Assembly: GCA_907163375.1 (NCBI GenBank)
Contig: CAJQUW010007128.1
Location: forward strand, 1-64,000
DNA length: 64,000 nt
DNA from: Prostheceraeus crozeri
Lineage: Eukaryota > Platyhelminthes > Polycladida > Euryleptidae
Direction: 5' to 3'
Shown piece after piece: positions 52,029 through 62,241 of this stretch (position 1 is the stretch's first letter; every line of letters begins with the position of its first letter). The notes under the pieces were generated by a model. It had not been told where the DNA came from, searched no databases, and worked only from the letters and a program-made list of their open reading frames with translations. The position numbers were made by a program, and so were the translations under genes.

Positions 52029-52175
52029 ATGGAAAATCCACCGGTAAATTATATGAACCTTCGAGACAATGCGTACACTGTGTTGCCCAAGCCACTGCCT
52101 TTAGTTAATCAGTGCCATCCATCTAATGAAAAAACTTTATTTTCAGAGAATTCAGATCTTGGAAGATGTTTCTAA
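52029..52175 (+). CDS. Small ORF (48 aa) in Polinton B
   Basis: MENPPVNYMNLRDNAYTVLP and PKPLPLVNQC are its features; proline-rich, no known domain. Its start follows the GC-rich patch and it overlaps the next small ORF by ten bases. Short but in a tight head-to-tail run with the following two genes, which raises the chance that it is real. Confidence 0.4.
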   Translation: MENPPVNYMNLRDNAYTVLPKPLPLVNQCHPSNEKTLFSENSDLGRCF

Positions 52176-52339
52176 AATTTCATTGTGTTAAAATCATTAT
52201 CATATGTATCATAATTTATCTTGCTTATCGTTTTGTAAATTGGTTAGGGTTCTTACAAACTCCAGAACAAATGAAGGTTGCGTTCTATAAAGACCAAACT
52301 AAAACTTTTAAAGGTTTAAATCACCTGGACGCCAAATGA
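52166..52339 (+). CDS. Small single-span membrane protein ORF (57 aa) in Polinton B
   Basis: The N-terminus MFLKFHCVKIIIICIIIYLA is a strong membrane segment, continuing YRFVNWLGFLQTPEQ, then a basic tail. The stop TGA overlaps the ATPase 1 start as ATGA (52336-52339), and its own start overlaps the previous ORF, a compact arrangement seen in viruses. A virion or host-membrane role is possible. No family is recognised. Confidence 0.5.
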   Translation: MFLKFHCVKIIIICIIIYLAYRFVNWLGFLQTPEQMKVAFYKDQTKTFKGLNHLDAK

Positions 52340-53250
52340 ATAAACAGAAAGGACGTACTACACAAGAGAACTTACATTTCATAGTCTATGGCAAGACTGC
52401 AAGTGGAAAGACTACGTTTCTTAGAAAGTATATAAATGAACATTAGCCTGATGAAACAAACGTACATGTGTTTTGTCTACAGGAAGATGAATGGCCAGAG
52501 TTTTCTAATGTTTATAACGAACATGATTTATGTATGTTAGAAGATATGGAAACTTTTGCTGGAACATATACACAAAAGTCTTTACTAGTATTAGATGACG
52601 TAGCTAGTTTAGTGAAACAAAAAGACATATCAGAAATATTTACAAAAGGACGACACCATAATATACAAATAATAGTATTAGCTCATAAAGCTTGTGATGT
52701 AGATAATAAGATTAGAGAAAATGTAGAAAGCTTTTATACAACTACACAAAATAATACTGCATTCTTTGAGGACATCAAGAAAAATTATAAACTCACGTTA
52801 CCTTTAGCAAAATATGCACATGTTAAGTACGGTATAATACGTGTTGATACAATTTTGAATCAAATGCAAGTATATGATAAAGATCTAAATGTTCTATTGG
52901 ATACAGAACATGACTTATGTAACAATGCAACCGATTTCAATATAAGTCTTTATGTAGGAGCTAAGAATTTATCACCACATAACATAGAAGAAATAATCAT
53001 CTTTCTAGAAAACGAATCACTTGGGCCACTAACTATCATACCTGAAACATTTTATTTCTATTTCGATCATTATTTAAATAATGTATTACAAATAGCCACT
53101 CCTAAACGATTAGAAAATAGAGATACTCTAGATGTTATCAGGGCAGGCATTAATGATATCCGTGATGTACTAAAAAGTGTGCAATCTCTAGTCTCTGATG
53201 CCAAAAATACATTAAGTGCTATGCGTCCAATAATACAGTCCGTTTCATAA
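52336..53250 (+). pseudogene. ATPase: Polinton B packaging-type ATPase 1 (A32/FtsK-like)
   Basis: Walker A is in FIVYGKTASGKTTFLRK and Walker B in SLLVLDDVASLV, followed by FTKGRHHNIQIIVLAHKACD, the sensor-type block shared with A32-like genome-packaging ATPases. About 304 codons. It would pump DNA into preformed capsids. The open frame ends at the Tc1 junction (53248-53250). A second ATPase of the same type lies at 58429-59163. About one break. Confidence 0.7.
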
Positions 53251-54363
53251 AAAGTGGATCATCCTAAAATTTGACTAAATAAAACATAAGTATGATACAG
53301 AAAGCATTTTTCATGTTATTTCATGTCCTTTATATATTTAAATGTCCTTATATAATCTGATAAGCTATGATACAGTAACGGTTCTTAAGAAGCTAATATT
53401 TTGTGGCCCTACCCTTATTGTCAATGACATTACAAATTCGTCTAGGCATTGATTCGATGATATCGTTGATTTTTGAATGATCTAACTTTCTCCACTCTCT
53501 AACAGTGACGTAAGTTGTGATACGCCATCTGTAGGTAGCAGTGAACGACGAACGTTACGTTTTAGAATACTCCATACATTTTCTATGGGATTCAGATCAG
53601 GAGAACGAGCTGGCCAAGATAATGTCCTAAGCCCTAATTGAGACTTGCATAAGTTGACTCTACTACTCCTGTGACACGTAGCATTATCATCCATAAATAA
53701 CCAAGTCGATGGATCACCAAGTTAATCTGTCATTTGGCCAATGTTCATTCGTAAAACATTCACATAGCGTTCAGAATTCATGGTTCCTTGCTGTATGTGA
53801 AGTTCAGAGAGGCCATTGGTCCAAATGCCAGCTGACACTTTGCCTTTTGTGAATGCGATCTCGTTATTGTTCATTTGTGCTTTGTATTGTTTCAACCGGT
53901 AAGAGATAGATTTCTAGCTGAAAGCAATCAGGAGTGCTGCCAACACCACCGCAACGAAGTCAGGAAGCTATGGAACATGAAGTCCAGTTAATCACATGTA
54001 GCAGTTACATTATTGTTGATGAATAATGGTGCTATACTGGCTCTGATTGACCGATTTTCTTTATTTTTGTTTTGCTTGATAGCTTTTGGCTTGTAGAACA
54101 ACATATTACATAACAAAGGAAACAAATGTAATTTTATAAGAGTGAGGTATGATTTTGTGTAACATTGCTAAATGAAGATCAAATTATCTACTACTTTTTT
54201 TATCTATAACAGGAAAACAACTCAATATTCATGCTTGAAATTTCCAACAATGATATTAGTAAGCACAACTGACTTATCTTCCAAATTTCAGAGAAATTCG
54301 TTCAAGTTTGGCGGAGTTAGACAAAGTTGAAGTTAAGGCGATGTTTAAGGGTGATCCATTTTT
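53250..54363 (-). mobile_element. Tc1-type transposon in Polinton B
   Basis: 1,114 bp between TA dinucleotides (53248-53249, 54364-54365). Termini: AAAAGTGGATCATCCTAAAA on the left, its inverse CACCCTTAAA type on the right (TTTAAGGGTGATCCATTTTT on plus). The transposase on the minus strand is degenerate. It lies at the 3' end of the ATPase 1 gene. Confidence 0.75.
53482..53790 (-). pseudogene. Tc1 transposase, C-terminal part
   Basis: QGTMNSERYVNVLRMNI, then after an in-frame stop FMDDNATCHRSSRVN (second catalytic Asp) and WPARSPDLNPIENVWSILKR (third acidic residue, 34-residue spacing class by the usual Tc1 pattern). The N-terminal DNA-binding half is not recognisable. In a live element it cuts and pastes at TA. 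Clearly dead. Confidence 0.8.
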
Positions 54364-54414
54364 TATGAAACAATCTGGAGGAAGTACATAAAATGTAATT
54401 TTTGTTTTAAAAAA

Positions 54415-54666
54415 ATGATTAATGAGGTGAGTGAAACTCAGAGGACAAAGGCCTATAAAATAGAACACGTACCAGTTTTAAAAAATTATCGTCATCCTAC
54501 AAACCCTCTCACCCCGAAACATGAAGTTAAATTTCATTACCATCGTCAATATATGCAATTCGTGAAAGACTATAAAATAAAACACGGTATAAGAAGTTAC
54601 GCGAAAACAAAAGACTTCCCCCTTTGTCTGCGAAGTTTCAGAGTATTTTTAGCGTATAATAATTGA
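54415..54666 (+). CDS. Unknown basic ORF upstream of Polinton B polymerase
   Basis: 83 residues: KTKAYKIEHVPV-type start (MINEVSETQRTKAYKIEHVP), then RHPTNPLTPKHEVKFHYHRQ and RSYAKTKDFPLCLRSFRVF. Rich in Lys, His and Tyr. No known domain. It lies between the Tc1 element and the polymerase on the same strand. It may be the remaining part of a longer gene; I cannot tell which. Confidence 0.35.
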   Translation: MINEVSETQRTKAYKIEHVPVLKNYRHPTNPLTPKHEVKFHYHRQYMQFVKDYKIKHGIRSYAKTKDFPLCLRSFRVFLAYNN

Positions 54667-54804
54667 TGGTGGTTGGTTAATAAAGAACATTTAACTGTTT
54701 ATGATTTAGAAACATTAGCACAACTAAATATTCCTGTATACGTGAAAAACATAAATTATTTATTAAAAAGTAAAACATAAATTTTTTATTAAAAAACGTA
54801 AATA

Positions 54805-57800
54805 ATGGAAAATGTTAAAGGACCAGAACACGCGATTGATGAATTCATCAAGAAACAATTTGATGAATTTGATGCACAAATTAAACGTAGTAGACGTATT
54901 AAAAAACAGAAACGTACTAGGCGTAGTATTAGACGTAATATTAAAAAACAGAACCGTAGAACAAAGGAAACATCAGTCACACCAATTACTGATATATTCT
55001 CTGATGATAGACTTGGTGATGATCTATTGAATCTGTTTAATCCGAACGTTATCACGTATGAAAATGAACTTTTTACTAATGTAGTAAATGATATACGTGC
55101 TCTTTTAAGAAATGGGAAAGTTTTAAATTTATTGGGTGTAATAAACAAAGAAGATGGAACCACAATACCAAACTTTTACGCTACATTTTATAATAAAAAT
55201 TCATTTGAAACATGGCTTCGTAATCTAGATCACAAATCAGATACTAATGAATGGGTTTTTACAGGTAGTATCAAATACGAAGATTTTGGTATGAAACTAG
55301 TACAAAGATCACATAGAGGCGCTGGTATTAACATGAAATATAGAATCAAAGAATACATCGGCCAATATTGTTACATTCCTTCTGAAGATTTCTGCTTTAT
55401 AAAATGTTGCAACGCCTTACGTGGGTTCAATCAAGAACAAGCTAATATTATGTTCGAAAGGTTTAATGACTTTTTATATAAAGAGAAAGCTACCTCTAGA
55501 ACAGGAGTAATGTCAAACTGCAAGTTTTCTCAATTCAATAAATACTTTGGAGAATGTGTTCAGTATTTCAGCCCTACTAATCGTCATTTAAATCCTAGAG
55601 GTATTACAACGTCGCATAATTACGTTTATTACAATTATTCTCACGAAGGTTCATCAATAGGATACTACTGTTTAATAAATAAGTTCTACAAAACAGAAGC
55701 TATTAGAGAAATTAAAAATAATTTCAAACCAATATATAAAACTGTTACTGATGAAAATCTAACAACACTTCCGTATAAGACCATAACAAAGAAACCAATT
55801 GACTATGGTTCAACATATATATGGGATCTCGGAACTTATCCAGATCCTCGTTGTGCAACAGCCCATCCTATTCCTTATGCTTTAGGTGCTATCAATTTCA
55901 ATAAATTCATGTGTTGCTTACCGAAGCGGAGATTGTCAGAAGTGGACAAACGTTTATTATGTGACATGATGAAACTAAAAAAGAGTCAAGATCCAGCGGA
56001 AATTAAAGAACTTAAGAAACAGATAAGTGAATACAATAACTTAACTGAACCAGAACATAACAAACTGCAACGTTGTGTGAAAATCTTTATTAGGAAACAA
56101 GATGAATGTCCGTTCGGGGGAAAACCAGAGGACGTATGTCCGATACATCAATTTTTCAAAAACCTTGGCTCTTTTAATCATTCAAAATTAACTTTAATAG
56201 CGCACAATTCATCAGGATTCGATGCATATTTTCCGATAAAATCTAATTTTAAATTAACTAAACCAGCGCTTAAAACATCAAGAGGAATACTCACTGCTTC
56301 TTTACAAAATCCTTATACAACTGAAAGTGTTAGTAAGTATATCCAACGTTCCTCTAGATCTAAGCAACTAGGTGACTCTACAAAACGTAACATAAAACCA
56401 AGCAAACCTTTACAAACCATTGTAATGAAATGTAGCTATCAACACGTGAAAACGAGTCTTTCCAAATGGTGCGAGAATTTTAAAACCCCTAGCAATATGT
56501 GTAAATTAAATTATGAAATTGGCGAAATTACACATGACAATTATCAGGAAAAAGAACATGAGTGGAAACCGTATTTAATTAACGATGTTCTTTCATTAGC
56601 ATTTTGTATCTACAAGTATAATCAAGTAATGCAAGAATTAATTGGCGAAGATATAACTACTAATTTAACATCTTCTGCTTTAACATTTAACGGTTGGATG
56701 AAGAACGTACAAGATGACAATATAAGTATACACTCACATACTGATTTATGGACTAGAAACTATGTTAGAAAATCTGTTAAAGGTGGAAGAGTTTCAGCCA
56801 ATATAAGTCATTATGAATCTCCATTTTGTAACATCGTGATACCAATATTACAGAGGTATTTACCTGGTAATAATTTAATAGATTTAATGAAGCAGTATAA
56901 TCAGTTGCAAGACAAGAATGCTCTTTGTAAAGAAATTGAACATTAACTACTCGAACAACGAAATGAATTCTTAATGGCTTTTGATGCAACATCTTTATAT
57001 CCATCAGCTATGTATGACGAACATTCAGAATACCCTAAAGCTGAATCCGCTAGAAAATTTAGACAAGAAGAAGAACAAGCAGTATTATATCAATTTAACA
57101 CTCAATCATTTCGTCCTAAAACTGGAATATTCACAGTTGTATTTCATTATCCTGATGAGATGTTTTTTCAACCAGTTCCTGCGAAAGATAAGGTAAAGAA
57201 TGAAAACAATTGTAACCAAGAAATAATAAGGTTTAGGAATGGAATGTGTTATGATGTATTAACTTCTGTAGACATACAGGAAATTGTTAGATGTGGCGGG
57301 AAAATATTATCTATTACAGATGGTATAATTTATGAAGAAAATTATCACGTTTCACCATTTCGCAAATACATTGAAAAGCTCTTCAATTTAAGAAAAAAAT
57401 ATAAAATAGAAGGAAACACTGTAGGCGATGAGTTAATTAAATTATTAATGAATTCACTATATGGAAAAACCGTGCAAAAAGACATAACCACTAAATATCA
57501 TTTATGGAATGAGAATACATTGAGAAAAAATTTCACTCAAGAAGTAAAAGATTTTGAAAAAGTAAATGATGAACAATTCTTAGTGAAAGTAGAAATGGAA
57601 GATGATGAATTTCTTAAAGCTAATATTACAGACACTGAAAAGACATCATTCATGCCATCACATTTAGGTTCTTTTATTCTTGCTCACTCTAGACGAATCA
57701 TGAACAACTTTATTTTAGAAATTAATGGTTTTAAAGAAAAACACATACATTACACAGATACTGATTCCATATACATTTCCAATGAACTCTTCAATAAATT

Positions 57801-58269
57801 AGATGCGGCTGGATATGTTGGCGGGGAATTTAGCCAAGGGAAAAATGATTATGGTAATGGGGGAATTATATATGGATTGTTTATCGCTCCCAAAATAAAA
57901 TATTGTATTACTGTAGATGAACAAGGGAGACTTAGTGAAAAGAAAACATTTAAGGGTTATACAAAAACTAAAGTAAAAGTAGAAGATTTCATTCAATTAT
58001 ACCATGGCGAAACATTGACAACAATTGTTAATAAACCATGGAAAAGATCTTTAGAAACTGGTATTAGTATTCCTGATAAAAATAATAACACTGAAGAAAA
58101 AAGTTTCACTGGTAAAATAAATATTCTTAAACGTCAAGCGCCTAATGCAAATGGTATTATGCTACCTTATAGCGGAGAAGATGTTCAAGACGAAATATTT
58201 CAACGAATAAAAAAAGAATGTAATATAATTGAATACACTGATAGTGAAGACTGGGAAGAGGAATCTTAA
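54805..58269 (+). pseudogene. PolB: Polinton B protein-primed DNA polymerase B
   Basis: Starts MENVKGPEHAIDEFIKKQFD and has a basic N-terminal region. Exonuclease blocks: TYIWDLGTYPDPR region, LIAHNSSGFDAYFPI, YLINDVLSLAFCIYKYN. Polymerase blocks: MAFDATSLYPSAMY (motif A), LLMNSLYGKTVQ (motif B), HYTDTDSIYISNE (motif C, uninterrupted). About 1,150 codons. It would copy the linear genome using a terminal protein. It converges with ATPase 2; the stop lies in the loop of a hairpin (ATCTT 58263-58267 with AAGAT 58275-58279). Two frames, about one break. Confidence 0.9.
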
Positions 58270-58444
58270 TGCACAAGATGTTCGGTTCAGAGTTTCAGTC
58301 GGGACAAAGCCAAGAAATCCCCCCTTCCGATAGAGGGTCCCTCGAGCCGAAGGCTAGACAGTGAACAATTGTTCGGTACAGAGTTTCACTCTATGAACAA
58401 ATCCTCTATAACTCTATCATGTACTTTTTTAATCAATATTGATT
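58263..58444. terminator. Hairpin cluster between convergent polymerase and ATPase 2
   Basis: ATCTT/AAGAT around the polymerase stop, GAGGGTCCCTC (58333-58343), AGCCGAAGGCT (58345-58355), GAACAATTGTTC (58363-58374), AGAGTTTCACTCT (58380-58392) and AATCAATATTGATT (58431-58444), the last touching the ATPase 2 stop. Putative bidirectional 3'-end region. Confidence 0.55.
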
Positions 58445-59163
58445 GTGATAAAACCATAGTCGTTTGCCCAAGCATTGTTACACGATTGTTTAAAATCATC
58501 TTTATCTCTTATACATAAGTCTCTTAACAAATCACTTAGGTTTCTTGGATTGATTTCGAAAAGCATAAAAATATTAGCATTCTTTCTAATAACGCCGCCA
58601 TCTAGTGAATACATACTTTGTGTCAAATAAAAGACACTACAGTTATTGTGTCGTCCTCTTGTAAAATAATTTCTCTGAACTGCCTGATCTCTGTTATTAA
58701 CACAATCATCAAACACCACACAATGTTTTTTCGTTTTATTTAGTTTACTAGGATCTTGCATATTCCCACTATCATCTATTAATTGCATCGATATGTGTTT
58801 ATTTTTATTGGGTTCTACTAGTTGTTTATTTTTCGCTGCTTCTTCACACCAGGAACTTATTTCCTCTTCATACTCCGATTTTTCATATTCTTCAAACAGT
58901 GAAGCTATAGCTGATTTTGTAAGATTATTTTCCAAACCATATTTCAAAAATTGATAAATAGGTTGTTCTGCTGTTGTTGTATAAATGATAAGATTGTTAT
59001 AATCCAAAAAGTTGGGTGTCGTGAGAATTTTAAATAATAGATACGTTTTTCCACAACCTGATCTTCCACAGATAACTGATAAAACTTTATTTGACAAGTT
59101 GTGATGATGATTGAATTTCACTTTCTTGTTTAGTGGATATTTTACAGAACTGCTTTCACTCAT
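58429..59163 (-). CDS. ATPase: Polinton B packaging-type ATPase 2 (A32/FtsK-like)
   Basis: 244 residues in one frame, starting MSESSSVKYPLNKKVKFNHH. Walker A is in VICGRSGCGKTYLLFKI, Walker B in KHCVVFDDCVNN, followed by NYFTRGRHNNCSVFYLTQS, the arginine/sensor block of A32-like packaging ATPases. This is the expected Polinton ATPase in size and place, next to the penton gene. The stop overlaps the palindrome AATCAATATTGATT. Looks whole. Confidence 0.85.
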   Translation of the reverse strand: MSESSSVKYPLNKKVKFNHHHNLSNKVLSVICGRSGCGKTYLLFKILTTPNFLDYNNLIIYTTTAEQPIYQFLKYGLENNLTKSAIASLFEEYEKSEYEEEISSWCEEAAKNKQLVEPNKNKHISMQLIDDSGNMQDPSKLNKTKKHCVVFDDCVNNRDQAVQRNYFTRGRHNNCSVFYLTQSMYSLDGGVIRKNANIFMLFEINPRNLSDLLRDLCIRDKDDFKQSCNNAWANDYGFITINID

Positions 59164-59183
59164 TTTTAAGACAATATTTTTTA

Positions 59184-59968
59184 ATTACACCTCTCGTAAT
59201 AATAGATCTATCACAATCTCTTCACCTCCAAAATTTATTGCGTTTCCTTTCTCATCTGTTATTCTAATGGTAATTGAATTAATTGTTTTTCGTGTCACGG
59301 GAAAATATATTAATGATTTTGGGATTACATTTAAACTGTAACCAATCGGAATTGTAAATGCTGGATAACTGAAGATATTATTTGTTAGCTTTCCATTAAC
59401 ATAACCACCTTCTATAATATCACATTGAACGTTGATTGAATTTATTTCAGTTATTTTAGGTATATTTTCACTGATATGAAAACCTTGTGCATAGAGTTTC
59501 TTTTTAAATCCTAATAGTCTTGATAAAGATTTGTCAATATCAAAATCAACTTGATGATTTTCATCTAAAGTAAGAGAAAATTTATTTACTGCTGGCTCAA
59601 CTGCGAAATGTAATTGTTTCTTGTCTTTAAATTGAATGCCTAAATGTCTTTTTATTTCATTGGAAATCGATTCAACTTCATAAGATCCAGGAAGAAAAGT
59701 GAATTCTTTCCAAGTTTTACCTTTTTCATTTGAATATTTAAATCGATCATTTACATCTTTGATAATATTTTGTATCGTGTTAAATGTTGAAAAACTAGTT
59801 AATGCTACTTCATAATGTTTGTCTTGTTCTAAGTGAATAATAGGGTCTAAATTACAAGTATGCGAGGACGTAGTTGCTATAAATTATAATGACGTACTAA
59901 ATTTTGATGAGGACAAAATCTCGGTTAAATTTTTTCTAGTTCTCCCGATGATAATTCTCTCGAAGACA
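59184..59968 (-). pseudogene. mCP: Polinton B minor capsid (penton-type, single jelly-roll) protein
   Basis: Reading on the minus strand gives LEQDKHYEVALTSFSTFNT, GKTWKEFTFLPGSYEVESI, LSRLLGFKKKLY and, at the end, IPKSLIYFPVTRKTINSITI, RITDEKGNAINFGGEEIVI and LLLREV. The LPGSYEVESI and ITD-G-x-I-x-F-GEE blocks match the penton-type protein of Polintons, which forms the capsid vertices. It lies directly upstream of ATPase 2 on the same strand, the usual arrangement. The start region is not clean; broken. Confidence 0.7.
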
Positions 59969-59972
59969 TTTT

Positions 59973-60425
59973 TTAACCAAAAAATTTAGATAAGCTTTTG
60001 TAGTCTTTTTCACTAATAATTTTCTTTTCTAATAGTCTTTTTAAGATTGCATGTATTTCGTTAAAACTAGAGTTATGTCCTTCTTTTGTTGCAGCTAATA
60101 AAATCTCTAATCTGTTTATTAATTCCTGTGGATCATCGGACAGGAAAACCGTTGTCTCTTTTAGTCCTGTTCCTGTTTTTGGGTAACTAGCCGGTGTTGA
60201 ATAACCAGTTCTTGCTGGAGAAGCAGTTCTTGCTGGCGAAGCAGCTGTTAGTATTGGTATCTTTGTTCTTGTTTTACTGGTACTAGACGTTTTGAATAAT
60301 AAGCCATTCAAATTTTTATAACGCTTAAGAGTTTTTACAGTTCCAACCTTATCTAACAGAGTTTTGTATTTCAGTAGATCATCAGTATGATATTTATATA
60401 AATCCGCTCCTCTTAATAAATCCAC
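59973..60425 (-). CDS. Unknown Polinton B ORF (150 aa)
   Basis: Starts MDLLRGADLYKYHTDDLLKY. The middle has a Ser/Pro/Ala/Arg stretch with two ASPART repeats (ASPARTASPARTGYST). The C-terminus is helical (DPQELINRLEILLAATKEG). Intact frame between the penton gene and another unknown ORF, all on the minus strand. Its position in the late gene block suggests a virion or assembly role. The family is not recognised. Confidence 0.5.
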   Translation of the reverse strand: MDLLRGADLYKYHTDDLLKYKTLLDKVGTVKTLKRYKNLNGLLFKTSSTSKTRTKIPILTAASPARTASPARTGYSTPASYPKTGTGLKETTVFLSDDPQELINRLEILLAATKEGHNSSFNEIHAILKRLLEKKIISEKDYKSLSKFFG

Positions 60426-60538
60426 GAAATTTCTGTCTAAACTGAAAGCTGTTTTGTCTGGTGTGAAAATTAAGCTTTCTTTAGTATTAATAAATAATTC
60501 TTCACCACCTAAGTAAAATCTAAGAAATGGCTTACCAT

Positions 60539-60883
60539 CTATAAAATTGTAGAATGTTCAAATAGCATAGATTTTGGTAATTTCTTGTCTATGTTTGCTT
60601 CTAACAAACCATAATCATCCATGATGGTTTTCTGCACGGGATCAGATATATCAATTCGTTTATCATGAACTGCGAGTTCTTTCTCAAGAATTTTGAGTGG
60701 TGCAATAGTTTTTTCAAAATCAGTTTTCACTTGTTCAGTTAGGTGCATTTTTTCTAACATATCAGATTGAACGCCAGCTTGTAGCATTCGATATTGTCTA
60801 TGTCTTTTCTTCATAATATTTTTCTGTTTTATTAATTCTTCTAGTTGTTTTATTTTTGCCTCATTTGTCTCATTTGTATTCAT
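60539..60883 (-). CDS. Unknown helical Polinton B ORF (114 aa)
   Basis: Starts MNTNETNEAKIKQLEELIKQ; strongly helical with coiled-coil character throughout (KQKNIMKKRHRQYRMLQAGV, KTDFEKTIAPLKILEKEL). Intact frame. No known family. It lies between the 150-residue ORF and the TIR gene on the same strand, in the same presumed transcription block. Confidence 0.5.
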   Translation of the reverse strand: MNTNETNEAKIKQLEELIKQKNIMKKRHRQYRMLQAGVQSDMLEKMHLTEQVKTDFEKTIAPLKILEKELAVHDKRIDISDPVQKTIMDDYGLLEANIDKKLPKSMLFEHSTIL

Positions 60884-60952
60884 TATTTTATAAGATAATA
60901 TTTGAATTTTGTGGTATCATTGTCACACAGCATAAACACTTTACTGAACAAC

Positions 60953-61573
60953 TTATTTTTGTCCTATGGAACTTTGTTCTAACGTTTTTAATAAAGTTCT
61001 TATGTCTTCTAAAAAAGCCGCATTGTCTACTTTGTCTTGAGATTTAATAGGTATTTTAGTTGCTTCTCTAGCTATTTGATCAAATTTTTCAATCTCATCT
61101 AACGTAATAACATTGTCATCACACACTCTCTGGAAGTAGTAATGTAGTTTATCATATACTTCTTTGACATGTGCATGTTTCTTACTTAAGGATTTTCGTT
61201 TCTTAGACATTACAGATTTATCTATCACTGTTGCAAGTGACGTTGTGAAAACACCTGTACCTGTTAAAGCTGTAGCAACAACAGGAATTGCAAGAACGCC
61301 AGATGAAATGACAATAGTGAGAGCGCCTAAAGAAATTGTTAAACATGCTCCAACGCCTTTTGTCACATTCTTAGCTATCGTCCATCTTTTTCTTAATTTA
61401 TTATAATGTTCTAGTTTAAATAATAATTGCGCTTCCTTATCTTTCATGTATCTGACTCTATCTTTATTTTTTCCTATATCCATTTCATATGATAATGAAG
61501 GATATAAAGGGGCTGATGGTTCTTTTGTTTTTACATCTTCCATTTTTAAATGAATATTTTTGTTCATATTCAT
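60953..61573 (-). CDS. Polinton B TIR gene, full-length copy
   Basis: 206 residues starting MNMNKNIHLKMEDVKTKEP. A charged helix (NKDRVRYMKDKEAQLLFKLE) is followed by two adjacent hydrophobic segments (GACLTISLGALTIVISSG; AIPVVATALTGTGVFTTSLA), then a basic stretch and a helical C-terminus. Probably a two-span membrane protein. Its first half lies in the TIR, so the left TIR carries a truncated copy. A homologue marks the left end of Polinton A. Function unknown. Intact. Confidence 0.65.
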   Translation of the reverse strand: MNMNKNIHLKMEDVKTKEPSAPLYPSLSYEMDIGKNKDRVRYMKDKEAQLLFKLEHYNKLRKRWTIAKNVTKGVGACLTISLGALTIVISSGVLAIPVVATALTGTGVFTTSLATVIDKSVMSKKRKSLSKKHAHVKEVYDKLHYYFQRVCDDNVITLDEIEKFDQIAREATKIPIKSQDKVDNAAFLEDIRTLLKTLEQSSIGQK

Positions 61574-61958
61574 TTTTGTTTTTTGCTAAATTTCAGAAGG
61601 CCCCTATTTGCATTTTTGATTTGCTAATTTCAAGAGGACCCTATTTTGCATTTTTGATTTGTTAAATTTCAAGGGGGTCTATTTTAGCTGTTTTTTATAA
61701 ATTTCAAGAGGACCCTATTTTGCATTTGAATTTGCTAAATTTCAAGAGGTCCCTATTTTAGCATTTTGGAGCTGATTTTGCAGCTAGGGTAGTTAATTTT
61801 GGGCATTTTGGGGCTGATTTTGCAGGTATGTTAATTTTGGATTTTTTTATAAATTTCAGGAGGACCCTATTTTTGCATTTTTCATTTTTGTATCTACCTA
61901 GGTATGAGATCCGGTGGCGAGCGAAGCGATGGCGCCGGATCTCATACCCTATACTACT
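61266..61958 (-). repeat. Polinton B right TIR (693 bp)
   Basis: Inverse of 42907-43599. The terminal hairpin arms are GGTATGAGATCCGG at 61901-61914 and CCGGATCTCATACC at 61935-61948. It ends ACTACT next to the duplication ATCAAA (61959-61964). Confidence 0.92.
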
Positions 61959-61964
61959 ATCAAA

Positions 61965-62240
61965 TCGATCCCTTCAATAGGAATTTCTTCTCGATCGACT
62001 AAACCAATTATGAAGGTACCTTCGACTATCTCGGTTTTTACGTACAACTTATGCAGTGGAGCTGAGATACATCCTCCGACGCCGCGGAGTGGAACACATA
62101 ATCCCGTGTATGTGGCATGTGACACTGGAACTATGTCTTTCACTATGATTGAAATGCTCCGGCATCTCGCCATACTGTAACTGGATATAAATCATCTTTA
62201 TCGTTACCAGCTAGACCGTCTTTCGTGAAAGCTTGCTTCC
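61965..62240 (-). pseudogene. Gypsy aspartic protease region
   Basis: IIVKDIVPVSHATYTGLCVP, LYVKTEIVEGTFIIGLVDRE and PIEGIDL match the retropepsin region of Gmr1-like elements. The block IVGNDLAGCKV that would follow PIEGIDL lies on the other side of Polinton B (~42905-42875), which is how the insertion point was recognised. The enzyme would mature Gag-Pol. Broken fossil. Confidence 0.7.
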
Positions 62241-62241
62241 C

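Larger units (their letters stand above)
42907..61958. mobile_element. Polinton B (adintovirus-like), nearly complete
   Basis: 19,052 bp with 693-bp terminal inverted repeats starting AGTAGTATAGGG, flanked by the 6-bp duplication ATCAAA (42901-42906 and 61959-61964), as expected for Polinton integrases. Gene order: TIR gene copy, accessory ORF, protease (+), integrase, PLA2, pX-like, major capsid, amphipathic, fibre-like (minus), zinc finger, two small ORFs, ATPase 1, a small ORF, polymerase (+), ATPase 2, penton, two ORFs, full TIR gene (minus). It carries a mariner and a Tc1 element. It looks mostly whole, with roughly ten or fewer breaks, and is younger than the gypsy element and Polinton A. 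Confidence 0.92.
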
